A stretch of DNA of 64,000 bases from Neisseria sicca (GTDB taxonomy: Bacteria > Pseudomonadota > Gammaproteobacteria > Burkholderiales > Neisseriaceae). The notes under the pieces are model-generated. The model had not been told where the DNA came from and did no database searches. It worked only from the letters and a program-made list of their open reading frames with translations. The DNA lies in assembly GCF_003044565.1 (NCBI RefSeq), contig NZ_POXG01000001.1, forward strand, positions 620,001 through 684,000. The letters are read 5' to 3'. A program made the translations under genes and the position numbers. Shown in pieces: positions 34,390 through 43,960 of this stretch (position 1 is the first letter of the stretch; every line of letters starts with the position of its first letter).

Positions 34390-37209
34390 TTATTCAAATA
34401 AAACGTCTATTCCGTCTTCGCCCAACTCCAATTTTGCATGTTCAGGCATATGCCCTGCGGTTTGCTGCCATTGCAAAAAGCTTTGCGCGATAGCAGGCAT
34501 GACTTGGCGGTTGAGCAAATGGTCGATATTGCGTGCGCCGCTATCGCCGGTAGTGCAAGAATCAGCCAGAAGCGCTGCAAAATCTTCGCTGTAACTGAGG
34601 CGTGTTTGATGGGCTTCGTACAGTCGGTCAGCAATTTTGTCCAGCTTCAGTCTGACGATTTGAGCCAATGCCTCTTTTTCCAACGGACGATAAGGAACAA
34701 CCTGCATACGCGCCAACAGCGCGGCTTGGAAATGGTCTGTCAGTATCGGACGAATCGCTTCTGCCAACTCTTCCAGACTGAATTCAGGTGTTTCATCGGT
34801 TTCAACAGGGTCGTCTGAAACGCCGGCGTTTTCAGACGAGCCATCCGGCATTTGTGCAGAAAGTTCGACTTCAGTGTCCACAATCTGCTCTTGCGCGCTT
34901 TGCTCTTTACCCTCTTCCGCAACAGCTTCTTCTGTTTCTTCAGGCTCTTGCGGTTGCAGCAATTGGGTCAATTCGTTTGCACCCAAGTTTGACGTCATCA
35001 GGATAACGGTATTTTTGAAATCGATTTCCCGACCTTCGCCGTCACGCATCATGCCTTTATCGAAGACTTGGTAGAAAAGGTTGAGAATGTCTTTATGGGC
35101 TTTCTCGACTTCATCCAATAATACAACGCTGTAAGGTTTTTGACGTACTGCTTCGGTCAAAACGCCGCCTTCGCCATAACCGACATAACCCGGAGGCGAG
35201 CCTTTGAGTTGGGAAACGGTATGCGCTTCGCGGTATTCGGACAGGTTGATGGTAATCAGCGATTTTTCGCCGCCGAACAGCGCATCTGCCAAAGCCAGCG
35301 CCGTTTCTGTTTTACCTACGCCGGACGGACCGCTCAACAGAAATACGCCCAATGGGGAATCGTTGGTTTTTAAACCAGCTTTAGCGGCTCTCAAACTTTG
35401 CGCGATAGCATGAATGGCTTCACTTTGCCCAACCACGCGTTTCTCAAGCAGGCTTTCCAGTTGCAGCAGGTTTGCCAGTTCGTCTTTGAGAACGCTGCCT
35501 GCGGGGACGCCCGTCCAATCGGCAATAATATCGGCGATTACGGTCTCATCAACGCTGGTGAAAATCAACGGTTTGCCCGCGACAACGGCATCAAGCTGTT
35601 GCTGTTTCTCGGTCAGACTGTGTTGCGCGGCTTGTCGCTCTTCAGAAGTCAATTCTGTATTCTTGGCAGCTTCCATCAAGGATTGGATTTCATCCGCCAA
35701 TTGTTTTTCTTCCTGATATCGGCGGTTCATTTCTTCGCGCTCTTCATTCAATTGGGCAATCTCTTGCTCAACTTGTCGAATGTTATCTTGCTGCGAAGCA
35801 TTCAGACGACCTAATTGCTTGTCGGCATCCAATGCCTCCAGCTCGCGTTGCAGTGAAGAAATTTGGGCATCCATCAAACCGAAAATATGAGGCACGGTAT
35901 CCAAACTCATGCGGACGCGTGCGGCTGCCGTATCCAACAAATCTACGGCTTTGTCCGGCAGTTGGCGGCCGGTAATATATTTTCGGGAAAGTTGTACGGC
36001 TGCGATGACGGCGGAGTCCTGAATATGGACTTTATGGTAAGCGGCATAACGTTGCTTCAAACCGCGGAGCATGGTGAACGCAGCCTCATCATCGGGTTCG
36101 TCAACTTTGACCATTTGGAAACGGCGTTCCAACGCGGCGTCTTTTTCAAAGTATTGTTTGTATTCGCTCCAGGTTGTCGCTGCGATGGTACGCAATTCAC
36201 CCCGCGCCAAAGCCGGTTTTAAGAGGTTGGCTGCATCCGCGCCGCCTGCACTGTTTCCTGCACCGATTAACGTATGCGCTTCGTCGATGAATAATAAAAC
36301 GGGTTCTTCAGAATTCTGAACAGCCTCGATAACATTGCGCAGGCGTTGTTCAAATTCGCCCTTCACCCCCGCACCCGCTTGCAGAAGACCTAAGTCCAAC
36401 ACCAATACTTGGGTGTTTTCCAATATCTTAGGCACCTCGCCTGAAGCGATTTTCAATGCCAGACCTTCTACCAATGCAGTTTTACCGACACCCGGTTCGC
36501 CAACCAAAATAGGGTTGTTCTTACGGCGACGCGATAAAATATCCATCATTTGACGGATTTCAGTTTCACGTCCAAATACAGGGTCAATACCGCCCTGAGC
36601 GGCTTTTTCAGTCAAATTGACGGTAAAACGTGCAAGCGCATCGTTTTGTCCTGCTGTAGCGGTTTGTTGGGGTTTAGATTCCGCTGAAACTGTATGCTGA
36701 CCTTCTTCTGAAGCCGGCTGCGCAAATGTATTATTCTCACCTTCGATAGAAACTTCGTCCAACCAAGTTTTCAGACGACCTATCTGTGTTTCAGTCAGGC
36801 TTAATAAGGGCCATGCTTCCTGCGTCATCAGACGGTAAGGAGATTTCAGCAATGCCTGATATAGGAAAGCCGAACGGATTTCAGATGCACCTTCGTCACT
36901 TGCCAACAACCATGCATCCGACAATAAACTAATCAATGATTTAGACAAAGAAGGATTACCACGAACATTGCGTGGAAGTTTGTCCATCGTACTCAACAAA
37001 GGATTCCAAATATTTTCTAAATCAATTTCGTAACGCCTCAATAAGGCATTAACGTCTCCATCCCCTAGTTCGAGCAATTTGATAAATAAATGGTCAACCG
37101 TAATTTCGGCATGACCTCGTGTTTGACATAAGCCAGCTGCAGCTTCCATCGCCTGCTGACAATGCGTGTTCAGACGACGTAATAATAATGCTTGATCATG
37201 TGCAGACAT
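34390..37209 (-). CDS. clpV: T6SS sheath-recycling ATPase ClpV (TssH) with an acidic DUS-containing insert
   Basis: Hsp100/Clp-family AAA+ ATPase that unfolds contracted TssB/TssC sheaths. 939 residues. N-domain (1-150) with ARN-type repeats, then a low-complexity linker. D1 has Walker [11 protein letters not shown] and Walker [16 protein letters not shown]. The coiled-coil middle domain is around 430-560. D2 has Walker [13 protein letters not shown] and sensor [11 protein letters not shown]. After that comes a glutamate-rich insert of about 60 residues (755-815) that includes a translated uptake-sequence hairpin ([12 protein letters not shown]), then [19 protein letters not shown]. Typical ClpV proteins lack this insert. 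The T6SS assignment over ClpB rests on the neighbours. Last gene of the minus-strand tss operon; several uptake sequences lie within it. Confidence 0.93.
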   Translation of the reverse strand: MSAHDQALLLRRLNTHCQQAMEAAAGLCQTRGHAEITVDHLFIKLLELGDGDVNALLRRYEIDLENIWNPLLSTMDKLPRNVRGNPSLSKSLISLLSDAWLLASDEGASEIRSAFLYQALLKSPYRLMTQEAWPLLSLTETQIGRLKTWLDEVSIEGENNTFAQPASEEGQHTVSAESKPQQTATAGQNDALARFTVNLTEKAAQGGIDPVFGRETEIRQMMDILSRRRKNNPILVGEPGVGKTALVEGLALKIASGEVPKILENTQVLVLDLGLLQAGAGVKGEFEQRLRNVIEAVQNSEEPVLLFIDEAHTLIGAGNSAGGADAANLLKPALARGELRTIAATTWSEYKQYFEKDAALERRFQMVKVDEPDDEAAFTMLRGLKQRYAAYHKVHIQDSAVIAAVQLSRKYITGRQLPDKAVDLLDTAAARVRMSLDTVPHIFGLMDAQISSLQRELEALDADKQLGRLNASQQDNIRQVEQEIAQLNEEREEMNRRYQEEKQLADEIQSLMEAAKNTELTSEERQAAQHSLTEKQQQLDAVVAGKPLIFTSVDETVIADIIADWTGVPAGSVLKDELANLLQLESLLEKRVVGQSEAIHAIAQSLRAAKAGLKTNDSPLGVFLLSGPSGVGKTETALALADALFGGEKSLITINLSEYREAHTVSQLKGSPPGYVGYGEGGVLTEAVRQKPYSVVLLDEVEKAHKDILNLFYQVFDKGMMRDGEGREIDFKNTVILMTSNLGANELTQLLQPQEPEETEEAVAEEGKEQSAQEQIVDTEVELSAQMPDGSSENAGVSDDPVETDETPEFSLEELAEAIRPILTDHFQAALLARMQVVPYRPLEKEALAQIVRLKLDKIADRLYEAHQTRLSYSEDFAALLADSCTTGDSGARNIDHLLNRQVMPAIAQSFLQWQQTAGHMPEHAKLELGEDGIDVLFE
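34808..34842. repeat. Translated DUS hairpin inside clpV
   Basis: GGGTCGTCTGAA and TTCAGACGAGCC face each other across an 11-base GC-rich loop. Read on the minus strand they encode [12 protein letters not shown] in the acidic insert of the D2 domain. Frame preserved. Confidence 0.85.
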
Positions 37210-37280
37210 TTGATATCCCTGATGTAAAAATGTGTTATAAAAAAGTGCTACCTTTATCAGGCAGCACTTTATGTGGATTA

Positions 37281-37769
37281 TTAAGCGCGGCTTTCGTTCC
37301 AGCTGTCGGAATGAATGATGTTTCCGTCTTTATAAGTCCAAGTGATTTTTTCGTAACGCAATTCAACGCGTTCCAAGTGATTGTAACGTTCGCGAGCAGG
37401 ATCTTTGATGTTGTGCATTACAGGACCTACTGCTACAACTTTAACGTTGTCCAGTTTGGTATTGAAATACTCTTTCTCTTGACCGGAAGCGTCAATTTGG
37501 TACCACTTGATTTCTACTTCTTTCAAAGTTTGACCAGTTGTTACTGCTTTGTACAGGTATGGTGAAGAAGCATCGTATTCTTTGAACAATACGATAGGTT
37601 CGTGAACGCGAGTACCTGTCAATTTGCCGGTATTGGCATCCGTAGGAATACGGACATTGTGCAGAAATTCAACGATTTCAACGCTGTCTTCGCGACCATT
37701 GACGTCAACAGAACCTTTAATAACGGAACCGCCGTCGTCTTTCAACCACATATAAGCAGGAATTGCCAT
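37281..37769 (-). CDS. hcp: T6SS tube protein Hcp (TssD)
   Basis: Forms the hexameric inner tube propelled by sheath contraction. 162 residues, Hcp1-like length. Features: N-terminal MAIPAYMWLKDDGGSVIKGS, extended loop FLHNVRIPTDANTGKLTG, the conserved REPIVL-like HEPIVLFKEYDASSPYLYKA and the C-terminal strand block HLERVELRYEKITWTYKDGN. No toxin extension, so effectors would bind the lumen or ride on VgrG/PAAR. Strong AAGGAGT ribosome-binding site before ATG suggests high expression. Located between the OmpA/TssM-like gene (71 bases upstream) and clpV (71 bases downstream). Confidence 0.96.
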   Translation of the reverse strand: MAIPAYMWLKDDGGSVIKGSVDVNGREDSVEIVEFLHNVRIPTDANTGKLTGTRVHEPIVLFKEYDASSPYLYKAVTTGQTLKEVEIKWYQIDASGQEKEYFNTKLDNVKVVAVGPVMHNIKDPARERYNHLERVELRYEKITWTYKDGNIIHSDSWNESRA

Positions 37770-37840
37770 ATTTTTACTCCTTAGTTTTATTGAAAACGCT
37801 TTAAGTTGTGATGCTTAAAGCAACTTGTGCTGCATTAGAA

Positions 37841-39481
37841 TTACTGTTTTACAGCTGGAATCAGTATGATCTCAACCCTACGGTTTTTAGCCTTACCTTC
37901 TTCCGTCTGATTATCTGCAATAGGTTTGGTATCACCCAATCCTTTAACCTCAAACCGACTTTCCGGAACATTAGAAGAGATAACCAACCAATCTTTGACC
38001 GATTGAGCACGTTTTTCCGATAACTGTTGATTGGAAACAGGATTTCCAACATTATCAGTATGTCCTTCAACTAAAATGCGTGTATCAGGATGTGACTCAA
38101 TTGCTTTTAATGCACCAATCAATGCTTTATTGGCATTATTTTTTAGTTCAAACTGACCTGTTTCAAACAAAGCCAAACTGTCTAAAGTAATAACTACTGG
38201 TTTCACAGGTTCCGGTTTTATCGGTTTTGGAGGTGGAGGATCTTTTGGCATTAAGGCTTTTAACTTTGGAATATATAAATCCGCACGATATAACCCTAAT
38301 CCTAAATGTGCCGGCACACCCTCATCACGGTATTTCTCAAGCAATTGCAAATCCTGCTTTAACAATACCAAATGTTGTTGCCGCTCATTTGAATTTGCCT
38401 CAGACCTAACATTTTCTATATGCTGGCTGATTTGTTCTATTAAACGGCTATTGTTTTTCATAGAGAAAAACGAAGCAGATAAAAAACCTAATGCACAAAC
38501 GGATAATACTTTAAAAAGTATATCAATAGCATGATTTTTATGATAAACGGTATATTTATCTGACAATTCGGTATGAATATATTGAAATTGATTACCTTGA
38601 TAATTATTGAAAGAATGGATTAACCCTTGTGTATTCTTAGATATGTAAGTTGCCCATACTGATTTGGCTTGGCAGTCTCCATCATCAACTACACTTAAAA
38701 TGCGTACGTCAACATATTCCCACCCCCCGTCTGTGCGATTCAACAATTGCGCTTCAACGCAATTGAGTGCTTCGATCAGCCAGATATATTGACAGCCGTT
38801 TGATTGTTTATTTTGCTGTAAAAACTCAATAGACAGACTTTCTTTAAAATCAGTAAAAAACTGCTTAATATTTAATACATTCCATCTGCCTTGAGTTTTT
38901 AAGGCAAAAAATAGCTCTCTTTTATCTGAAGACTCTTTAAAAAGAAAGGGGGCGCGAATAACGAAACTCACAGGTATAGATATACCCATCTTTTTCTGCA
39001 AAAACAATATATTGCGCAACCACCCCCGCATAACCATAGACACATCGGAATTTATAGCGGGAGACAACACCAGCTCTATGCTGAGTGAGATTTGTTTACG
39101 GGCTATATTCTGAAGCAGATTCCAAACTACAGTGTATAAATGTTCTGGATTAAAAATATTTATATATACTGTGTCATCATATCTCTCGACTAAATTTGAC
39201 ATCTTCACTGCGGAATCAGGCATACGCAAAACGTAGCGCTCGGTAAATCCCGTATTATTTAATTCTGTCGCAATTTGCTGCCAAACTTCTGAACCGATAC
39301 TGATGTTTTCCTTGTTCTTACGCTGTCTGATTAACCAAACACACAAGATAGCAACAATTGACAAAGCTAGAATACCGCCTTTCAGCATCCAACTAGCTTG
39401 CCAATATATTGCCAATACATAAAACAGTATAAGCTCAACTACTATAAAAATAATGAAAGACGAGAGCTTTTGATAAGTCAT
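37841..39481 (-). CDS. TssM-like (IcmF-type topology) protein ending in an OmpA peptidoglycan-binding domain
   Basis: 546 residues. Two N-terminal TM segments (FIIFIVVELILFYVLAIYW; GGILALSIVAILCVWLI), a cytoplasmic region to about 310, and a third TM (FKVLSVCALGFLSASFF). A short helical segment follows (LEKYRDEGVPAHLGLGLYRA) resembling the TssM R-x-G-x-P...GLY block. Then comes a proline-rich linker (PKDPPPPKPIKPEPVKP) and an OmpA domain (VEGHTDNVGNPVSNQQLSEK). The topology equals TssM, but the protein is about half its usual length, with OmpA in place of the periplasmic beta domain. It lies directly after tssL, where tssM usually sits. Probably the inner-membrane / peptidoglycan anchor of the T6SS; this role is inference. 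Clearly AT-richer than flanking housekeeping genes. Confidence 0.75.
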   Translation of the reverse strand: MTYQKLSSFIIFIVVELILFYVLAIYWQASWMLKGGILALSIVAILCVWLIRQRKNKENISIGSEVWQQIATELNNTGFTERYVLRMPDSAVKMSNLVERYDDTVYINIFNPEHLYTVVWNLLQNIARKQISLSIELVLSPAINSDVSMVMRGWLRNILFLQKKMGISIPVSFVIRAPFLFKESSDKRELFFALKTQGRWNVLNIKQFFTDFKESLSIEFLQQNKQSNGCQYIWLIEALNCVEAQLLNRTDGGWEYVDVRILSVVDDGDCQAKSVWATYISKNTQGLIHSFNNYQGNQFQYIHTELSDKYTVYHKNHAIDILFKVLSVCALGFLSASFFSMKNNSRLIEQISQHIENVRSEANSNERQQHLVLLKQDLQLLEKYRDEGVPAHLGLGLYRADLYIPKLKALMPKDPPPPKPIKPEPVKPVVITLDSLALFETGQFELKNNANKALIGALKAIESHPDTRILVEGHTDNVGNPVSNQQLSEKRAQSVKDWLVISSNVPESRFEVKGLGDTKPIADNQTEEGKAKNRRVEIILIPAVKQ

Positions 39482-39499
39482 TATGAAATTACTCTAAAT

Positions 39500-40159
39500 T
39501 TATAATGCTTGAGTTTGTTCAGCCAAAGTATCCAGATAGTATCCAAATGCAAAATAAGCTACTACTGCAATAACAGAACAACAGATAAATACCCATATCG
39601 GACTAATCGTCAGCAAACTCTTAAGAGGCATGCTTTTACGATCAAGATAGAATATTTGTCCATCTTGAGTTACCGCATTGCTAGACAATCCAGAAACCAT
39701 TTTTTTCAAGCTATTTTGTGAATTTTGGAGAGCCACTTCATCTAAAATATAACGCCCCTTGAAGCCTAAATTGATTACACTCAAATATGCCTCAGCGATC
39801 AAAGAATTAGCACTTCCTGTTTTGCATAGCTTTTCAATTTTGTCGCACAACACATCGCCTGCATTATATGATTGGAAGAAATGTACTTGCATGGGATTCA
39901 TTTCCCATACTTCCCTATCACTTCCTTGCAGATTCTGCAGTGCAACCTCATCCAAAAGCGCACACTGCGCATAAGAAATCTCTTCAATCTCCTCTGCACT
40001 ACGCCCAGAGCTTGCTAAATTCTTTCTTAAGTTTTCTACCAAAGTTTTGCAATACTCATACCATGTTGAGGCATGCTCGGGACTAAAACCTGCCGATAAT
40101 GCGGATACAGTCAAAGCAGTATCTCTTAATTCACTTCGAATCAATGGATTATGGTTCAT
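39500..40159 (-). CDS. tssL: T6SS membrane-complex protein TssL (DotU/IcmH family)
   Basis: 219 residues. The cytoplasmic hook domain comprises helices with the DotU pattern (EISYAQCALLDEVALQNLQ, WEMNPMQVHFFQSYNAGDVL, AEAYLSVINLGFKGRY). A single C-terminal TM anchors it (PIWVFICCSVIAVVAYFAFG), leaving a short periplasmic tail with no peptidoglycan-binding extension, which instead is on the neighbouring OmpA/TssM-like protein. Starts one base after the tssK stop, so translation is coupled. ALLDEVALQN recurs partly as ILDEVALQN around 140, perhaps an internal duplication. Confidence 0.92.
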   Translation of the reverse strand: MNHNPLIRSELRDTALTVSALSAGFSPEHASTWYEYCKTLVENLRKNLASSGRSAEEIEEISYAQCALLDEVALQNLQGSDREVWEMNPMQVHFFQSYNAGDVLCDKIEKLCKTGSANSLIAEAYLSVINLGFKGRYILDEVALQNSQNSLKKMVSGLSSNAVTQDGQIFYLDRKSMPLKSLLTISPIWVFICCSVIAVVAYFAFGYYLDTLAEQTQAL

Positions 40160-40160
40160 A

Positions 40161-41507
40161 CTAAATACTCACTACTGCAAATAAGCTTAAATGTAAATTA
40201 GGTATAGATGTTGGAACATAAATACTACATACCTGCGATTGCATCATTCTTGAAAATGCCACATGCCGTTTGTCTAATCTAAAGTAAACATTATCCATTC
40301 GGAACGGCAAACCAGGAGGAGTTTGATTCAACAACTGCAAAGGCACTCCCATTACTGCCGTATTGATAACGCGTTCCACGTCTTCAGGCGCACCGATTTT
40401 GCTGACCAATGGCAATTGCTTCTGCAATTCAGCAAAAACAACGGAATCAGAATGAGCCGAGATATAAAACTCCGCATTATCATCAATCCTGCTGTCAAAT
40501 ATCTGAGCACGCCAGTGTGTAGATTTTGTATGTTCTAACGACAATTCGATGACAGGTGATGGAATTACTTCATCTAACAAACTGCGGATTTTCAACTCCA
40601 AACGGTTGAAGGTTCCAAACAAATCAAAGTGATCGTATGGCTCCATCTCATTAACTGATTCACTCACCCTGAATGTGTACAACATACCAAGTAAACGAAC
40701 CAAGAGCTTATAAAGCTCCTCTGGATGTTGCTGCGGATAATCATTCAAATGTTTCAATTCAGGATAAATCGTATTTAATCCGTGCAAGAACCAAAACAAT
40801 GTCGAATCAGACACAGAAAAATCGACCGTATTTTCACTACGAGCCCGACGGCGGGCAGATAAGTTATCTATACGGGACAACACCAGCAAAGTGATTCTAT
40901 TCAGACATGAAAGTAAAACTTCCGATCCTGTAATCGACAATAATGGAGGGATGTAGTCTTTAGACCAAATCAATGCCCCATTCTCGTTTTTCTCCACTAC
41001 GCCGATGGGGCATGTAATGTAATCGTCATTATCCTCGAAATCAAAACGAATTTGTAAATTTAATTGCTCAACGGCAAGTTCTGCCTCCTCAGCGGAAAAT
41101 AAATCCTCAACTTGCTCAAACTTTTTCACAAACCGTTTAGGGGTATTTCCAGCACCGTTTTCATCGACCAAATTCGGTACATGCGCTTGATAAACCGGAA
41201 GAGCCAGCAACACTGTATTTCTTGCTCTCATAGGCAGGCTATTAATGTCACGAACTTCAACAGAGCCACTGCCCGACTGCAAATCGATCAAGGTTCCGTC
41301 CGGCAGACATGCCTGAAGTTCATTCAATTTAATTTTTCCTAACTCAAGCGTCTGCTGATCGAACTCGCAACGAAAACATCCCCACTTGAATTCGCCCATC
41401 AATTTTATTACTGTTGCATAAATGTAACTATTAAAAACGTTCTGCTGTTGGAAGTGCTGAGGAGAGAGTAAGACACCCTCTTCCCATAATGGTTTATGAA
41501 ATTTCAC
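40161..41507 (-). CDS. tssK: T6SS baseplate adaptor TssK
   Basis: 448 residues. N-terminal signature MKFHKPLWEEGVLLSPQHFQ is diagnostic of TssK. Further blocks: LPDGTLIDLQSG, YIPPLLSITGSEVLLSCLNR, LLVRLLGMLYTFRVSESVNE and the C-terminal FPFR-like LPFRMDNVYFRLDKRHVAFS. TssK trimers link the baseplate (TssEFG) to TssL/TssM. It is the first gene of the minus-strand tss operon (tssK-tssL-ompA/tssM-like-hcp-clpV) and is divergent from tssB across about 170 AT-rich bases. Confidence 0.95.
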   Translation of the reverse strand: MKFHKPLWEEGVLLSPQHFQQQNVFNSYIYATVIKLMGEFKWGCFRCEFDQQTLELGKIKLNELQACLPDGTLIDLQSGSGSVEVRDINSLPMRARNTVLLALPVYQAHVPNLVDENGAGNTPKRFVKKFEQVEDLFSAEEAELAVEQLNLQIRFDFEDNDDYITCPIGVVEKNENGALIWSKDYIPPLLSITGSEVLLSCLNRITLLVLSRIDNLSARRRARSENTVDFSVSDSTLFWFLHGLNTIYPELKHLNDYPQQHPEELYKLLVRLLGMLYTFRVSESVNEMEPYDHFDLFGTFNRLELKIRSLLDEVIPSPVIELSLEHTKSTHWRAQIFDSRIDDNAEFYISAHSDSVVFAELQKQLPLVSKIGAPEDVERVINTAVMGVPLQLLNQTPPGLPFRMDNVYFRLDKRHVAFSRMMQSQVCSIYVPTSIPNLHLSLFAVVSI

Positions 41508-41675
41508 TGTTTATACCTTTTAAATACCTTTTGTCAGATAAATTTTGAATGCAATAGACAACAGTATACCTAACATTTATACTATTTAGATAGAAATATA
41601 TCCAAATTTAGTATTTATATTTCATTTTGAACAAAAGATTCCCCCTTCAACACATAACAGAGAATAGGATTAGCC
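41508..41675. promoter_or_regulatory. Divergent tssK / tssB promoter region
   Basis: 168 bases, very AT-rich, lacking uptake sequences. A possible minus-strand -10 (TATACT) is at 41563-41568 for tssK. On the plus strand TATTTATATTTCAT near 41609-41622 precedes tssB. No -35 consensus is clear, so an activator may be needed. Nothing else seen. Confidence 0.45.
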
Positions 41676-42173
41676 GTGAGCAAAAGTTTCCAAAACGAAG
41701 TTCCACCTTCACGTATCAATATCAAACTAGACCTCCATACCGGAGGCGCACAGAAAAAAGTCGAGCTTCCGCTCAAGCTTTTAGTCACCGGTGATTACAG
41801 CAATGGCCAAGACAAACGCGACCTTGCCGAAAAAGAAAAAGTCAATATCAACAAAAACAACTTTGACTCCGTATTATCTGACTTCAACCCCAAAGCCAAC
41901 CTGACTGTGAAAAACACCCTCTCCCCAGCCGCTGGCGAGATGAACATCAATTTGAATTTCAAATCTATGCGGGATTTCCACCCGGAACAAATTGCACAAA
42001 ATGTTCCCGAGCTGCGTGCTTTATTGGCTATGCGCAACCTGCTCCGTGATTTAAAATCCAACCTATTGGACGATTCGGCATTCCGTCGCGAACTGGAAAC
42101 CATCTTGCGTGACGAAAATCTGTCTGCCGAACTGCGCGACCGCCTCGAAAAAATTGCACCTGTTAACAAATAA
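41676..42173 (+). CDS. tssB: T6SS contractile sheath small subunit TssB (VipA)
   Basis: 165 residues with GTG start after AGGATTAGCC. N-terminal block VPPSRINIKLDLHTGGAQKK and KVELPLKLLVTGDYSNG are characteristic, as are LNFKSMRDFHPEQIAQNVPE and the C-terminal helix LRALLAMRNLLRDLKSNLLD. TssB heterodimerises with TssC to form the contractile sheath; ClpV recognises the sheath after contraction. Its stop is 40 bases before tssC, with a DUS between them that is not part of a hairpin and so unlikely to terminate. Confidence 0.96.
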   Translation: MSKSFQNEVPPSRINIKLDLHTGGAQKKVELPLKLLVTGDYSNGQDKRDLAEKEKVNINKNNFDSVLSDFNPKANLTVKNTLSPAAGEMNINLNFKSMRDFHPEQIAQNVPELRALLAMRNLLRDLKSNLLDDSAFRRELETILRDENLSAELRDRLEKIAPVNK

Positions 42174-42213
42174 AACACAAGGTCGTCTGAAAACACCCGT
42201 AAGGATTTAAAAT

Positions 42214-43743
42214 ATGCAAAAACGCCAAGAAGCCCAAACAACCGTTATAGAACAAGAAAACACAGCCAGTGTTTATGAAGCGCTGTGCCAAAAAATCAAT
42301 TTAAACGCCGTCGACTCCGTCATCGACATCGAACAGTTCCAAAGCGCCGAAAAAATGTCCGAAGCCTCTGCGGATGAACGCATCGCAGCAGCGGTCAGCG
42401 TATTTTTAAAGATGATTCAGGACTCATCTCAAAAAGTAGAACGCCTCGACAAAAGCCTGCTGGACTACCACATCGCACGCATTGACGAACAGCTCAGCCG
42501 CCAATTAGATGAAATCCTCCATAACGAAGAATTCCAAAAAATCGAATCTGCATGGCGCGGTCTGAAATTCTTGGTTGACCGTACAGACTTCCGTCACAAC
42601 GTTAAAATCGAAATCCTCGACGTCTCCAAAGAAGACTTGATTCAAGACTTTGAAGATGCGCCTGAAATCGTCCAAAGCGGACTGTATCGCCACACCTATA
42701 GCAACGAATACGACACCCCGGGCGGCGAACCTATCGGTGCAGTCATTTCCAACTACGAATTTGACCGCAGCCCGCAAGACATGGCTTTGCTGCGCAATAT
42801 TTCACGCGTCTCCGCCTCTGCGCACATGCCGTTCATCGGCTCTGTCGGCCCATCTTTCTTCGGTAAAGAAAGCATGGAAGAAGTCGCCGGCATTCAGGAT
42901 TTGGCGAACTATATGGATCGTGCCGAATACATCAAATGGAAAAGTTTCCGTGAGACCGATGATGCACGCTATATCGGTTTGACCCTACCCCGCTTCCTCG
43001 CCCGCCTGCCTTACGGTAGTGATACAGTTCCTGTACGCAGCTTCAATTACGAAGAACAAGTTAAGGGCACTGAACACGATCGTTACTTATGGGCAAACGC
43101 ATCCTTTGCCTTCGCTGCCAACATGGTTCGCAGCTTTATTAACAATGGCTGGTGCGTCCAAATCCGCGGACCTCAAGCCGGTGGTTTGATCGAAGATTTG
43201 CCTATCCATATGTATGATTTGGGTACTGGCAACCAAGTGAAAATTCCTACCGAAGTCCTGATTCCTGAAACCCGTGAATTTGAATTTGCCAACTTAGGTT
43301 TCGTACCGCTGTCTTTCTATAAAAACCGCGATTACGCCTGCTTCTTCTCGGCCAACTCAGCGCAAAAACCTGCGCTCTACGAAACCAAAGAAGCGACGGC
43401 AAACAGCCGCATCAATGCCCGTTTGCCTTACGTTTTCCTGCTTTCCCGTCTGGCTCACTATCTCAAGCTGATCCAACGCGAAAACATCGGTACAACCAAA
43501 GACCGCCGTATGCTCGAACTGGAATTGAACACTTGGATAAATACATTGGTTACTGAAATGACAGACCCAAGCGACGAGTTGCAGGCAACTCATCCTTTGC
43601 GTGAAGCCAAAGTCTTGGTTGAAGACATCGAAGACAACCCTGGCTTCTTTAAAGTCCGTCTGTTTGCCCGTCCTCACTTCCAAATCGAAGGCTTGGATGT
43701 GAACCTGTCCTTGGTATCTCAAATGCCGAAAGAGAAAAAATAA
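42214..43743 (+). CDS. tssC: T6SS contractile sheath large subunit TssC (VipB)
   Basis: 509 residues, standard length. Sheath-core blocks: SRQLDEILHNEEFQKIESAW, RGLKFLVDRTDFRHNVKIEI, YRHTYSNEYDTPGGEPIG, AHMPFIGSVGPSFFGKESME, FLARLPYGSDTVPVRSFNYE and the C-terminal KVLVEDIEDNPGFFKVRLFA. ATG after GTAAGGATTTAAAAT. It ends the plus-strand tssBC unit. tssE, tssF, tssG, tssA and vgrG, which often follow, are not here; a terminator and a Correia element follow instead, then guaA. Confidence 0.97.
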   Translation: MQKRQEAQTTVIEQENTASVYEALCQKINLNAVDSVIDIEQFQSAEKMSEASADERIAAAVSVFLKMIQDSSQKVERLDKSLLDYHIARIDEQLSRQLDEILHNEEFQKIESAWRGLKFLVDRTDFRHNVKIEILDVSKEDLIQDFEDAPEIVQSGLYRHTYSNEYDTPGGEPIGAVISNYEFDRSPQDMALLRNISRVSASAHMPFIGSVGPSFFGKESMEEVAGIQDLANYMDRAEYIKWKSFRETDDARYIGLTLPRFLARLPYGSDTVPVRSFNYEEQVKGTEHDRYLWANASFAFAANMVRSFINNGWCVQIRGPQAGGLIEDLPIHMYDLGTGNQVKIPTEVLIPETREFEFANLGFVPLSFYKNRDYACFFSANSAQKPALYETKEATANSRINARLPYVFLLSRLAHYLKLIQRENIGTTKDRRMLELELNTWINTLVTEMTDPSDELQATHPLREAKVLVEDIEDNPGFFKVRLFARPHFQIEGLDVNLSLVSQMPKEKK

Positions 43744-43860
43744 ACCATTGGATAACGGTATCGCATGATTTGTCTTCCATATATTCATGCCATGAATCAT
43801 TAAGACAGCAGACCCTTGGTCGTTTACTGTCGAAGACAATCTAAAATGGTGCTGAACTCA

Positions 43861-43905
43861 AGCGGTCGTTCTGTATTTGCTACATGAACGACCGCTTTAT
43901 TTTTT
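43861..43905 (+). terminator. rho-independent terminator after tssC
   Basis: AGCGGTCGTT (43861-43870) pairs with AACGACCGCT (43887-43896) around a 16-base loop and is followed by TTATTTTTT. It is not an uptake-sequence hairpin. Confidence 0.85.
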
Positions 43906-43960
43906 GGCAAATGAAATTCGTTAGGACGACATCGCGTTTTCTCCTTATATTGTCTCAACA

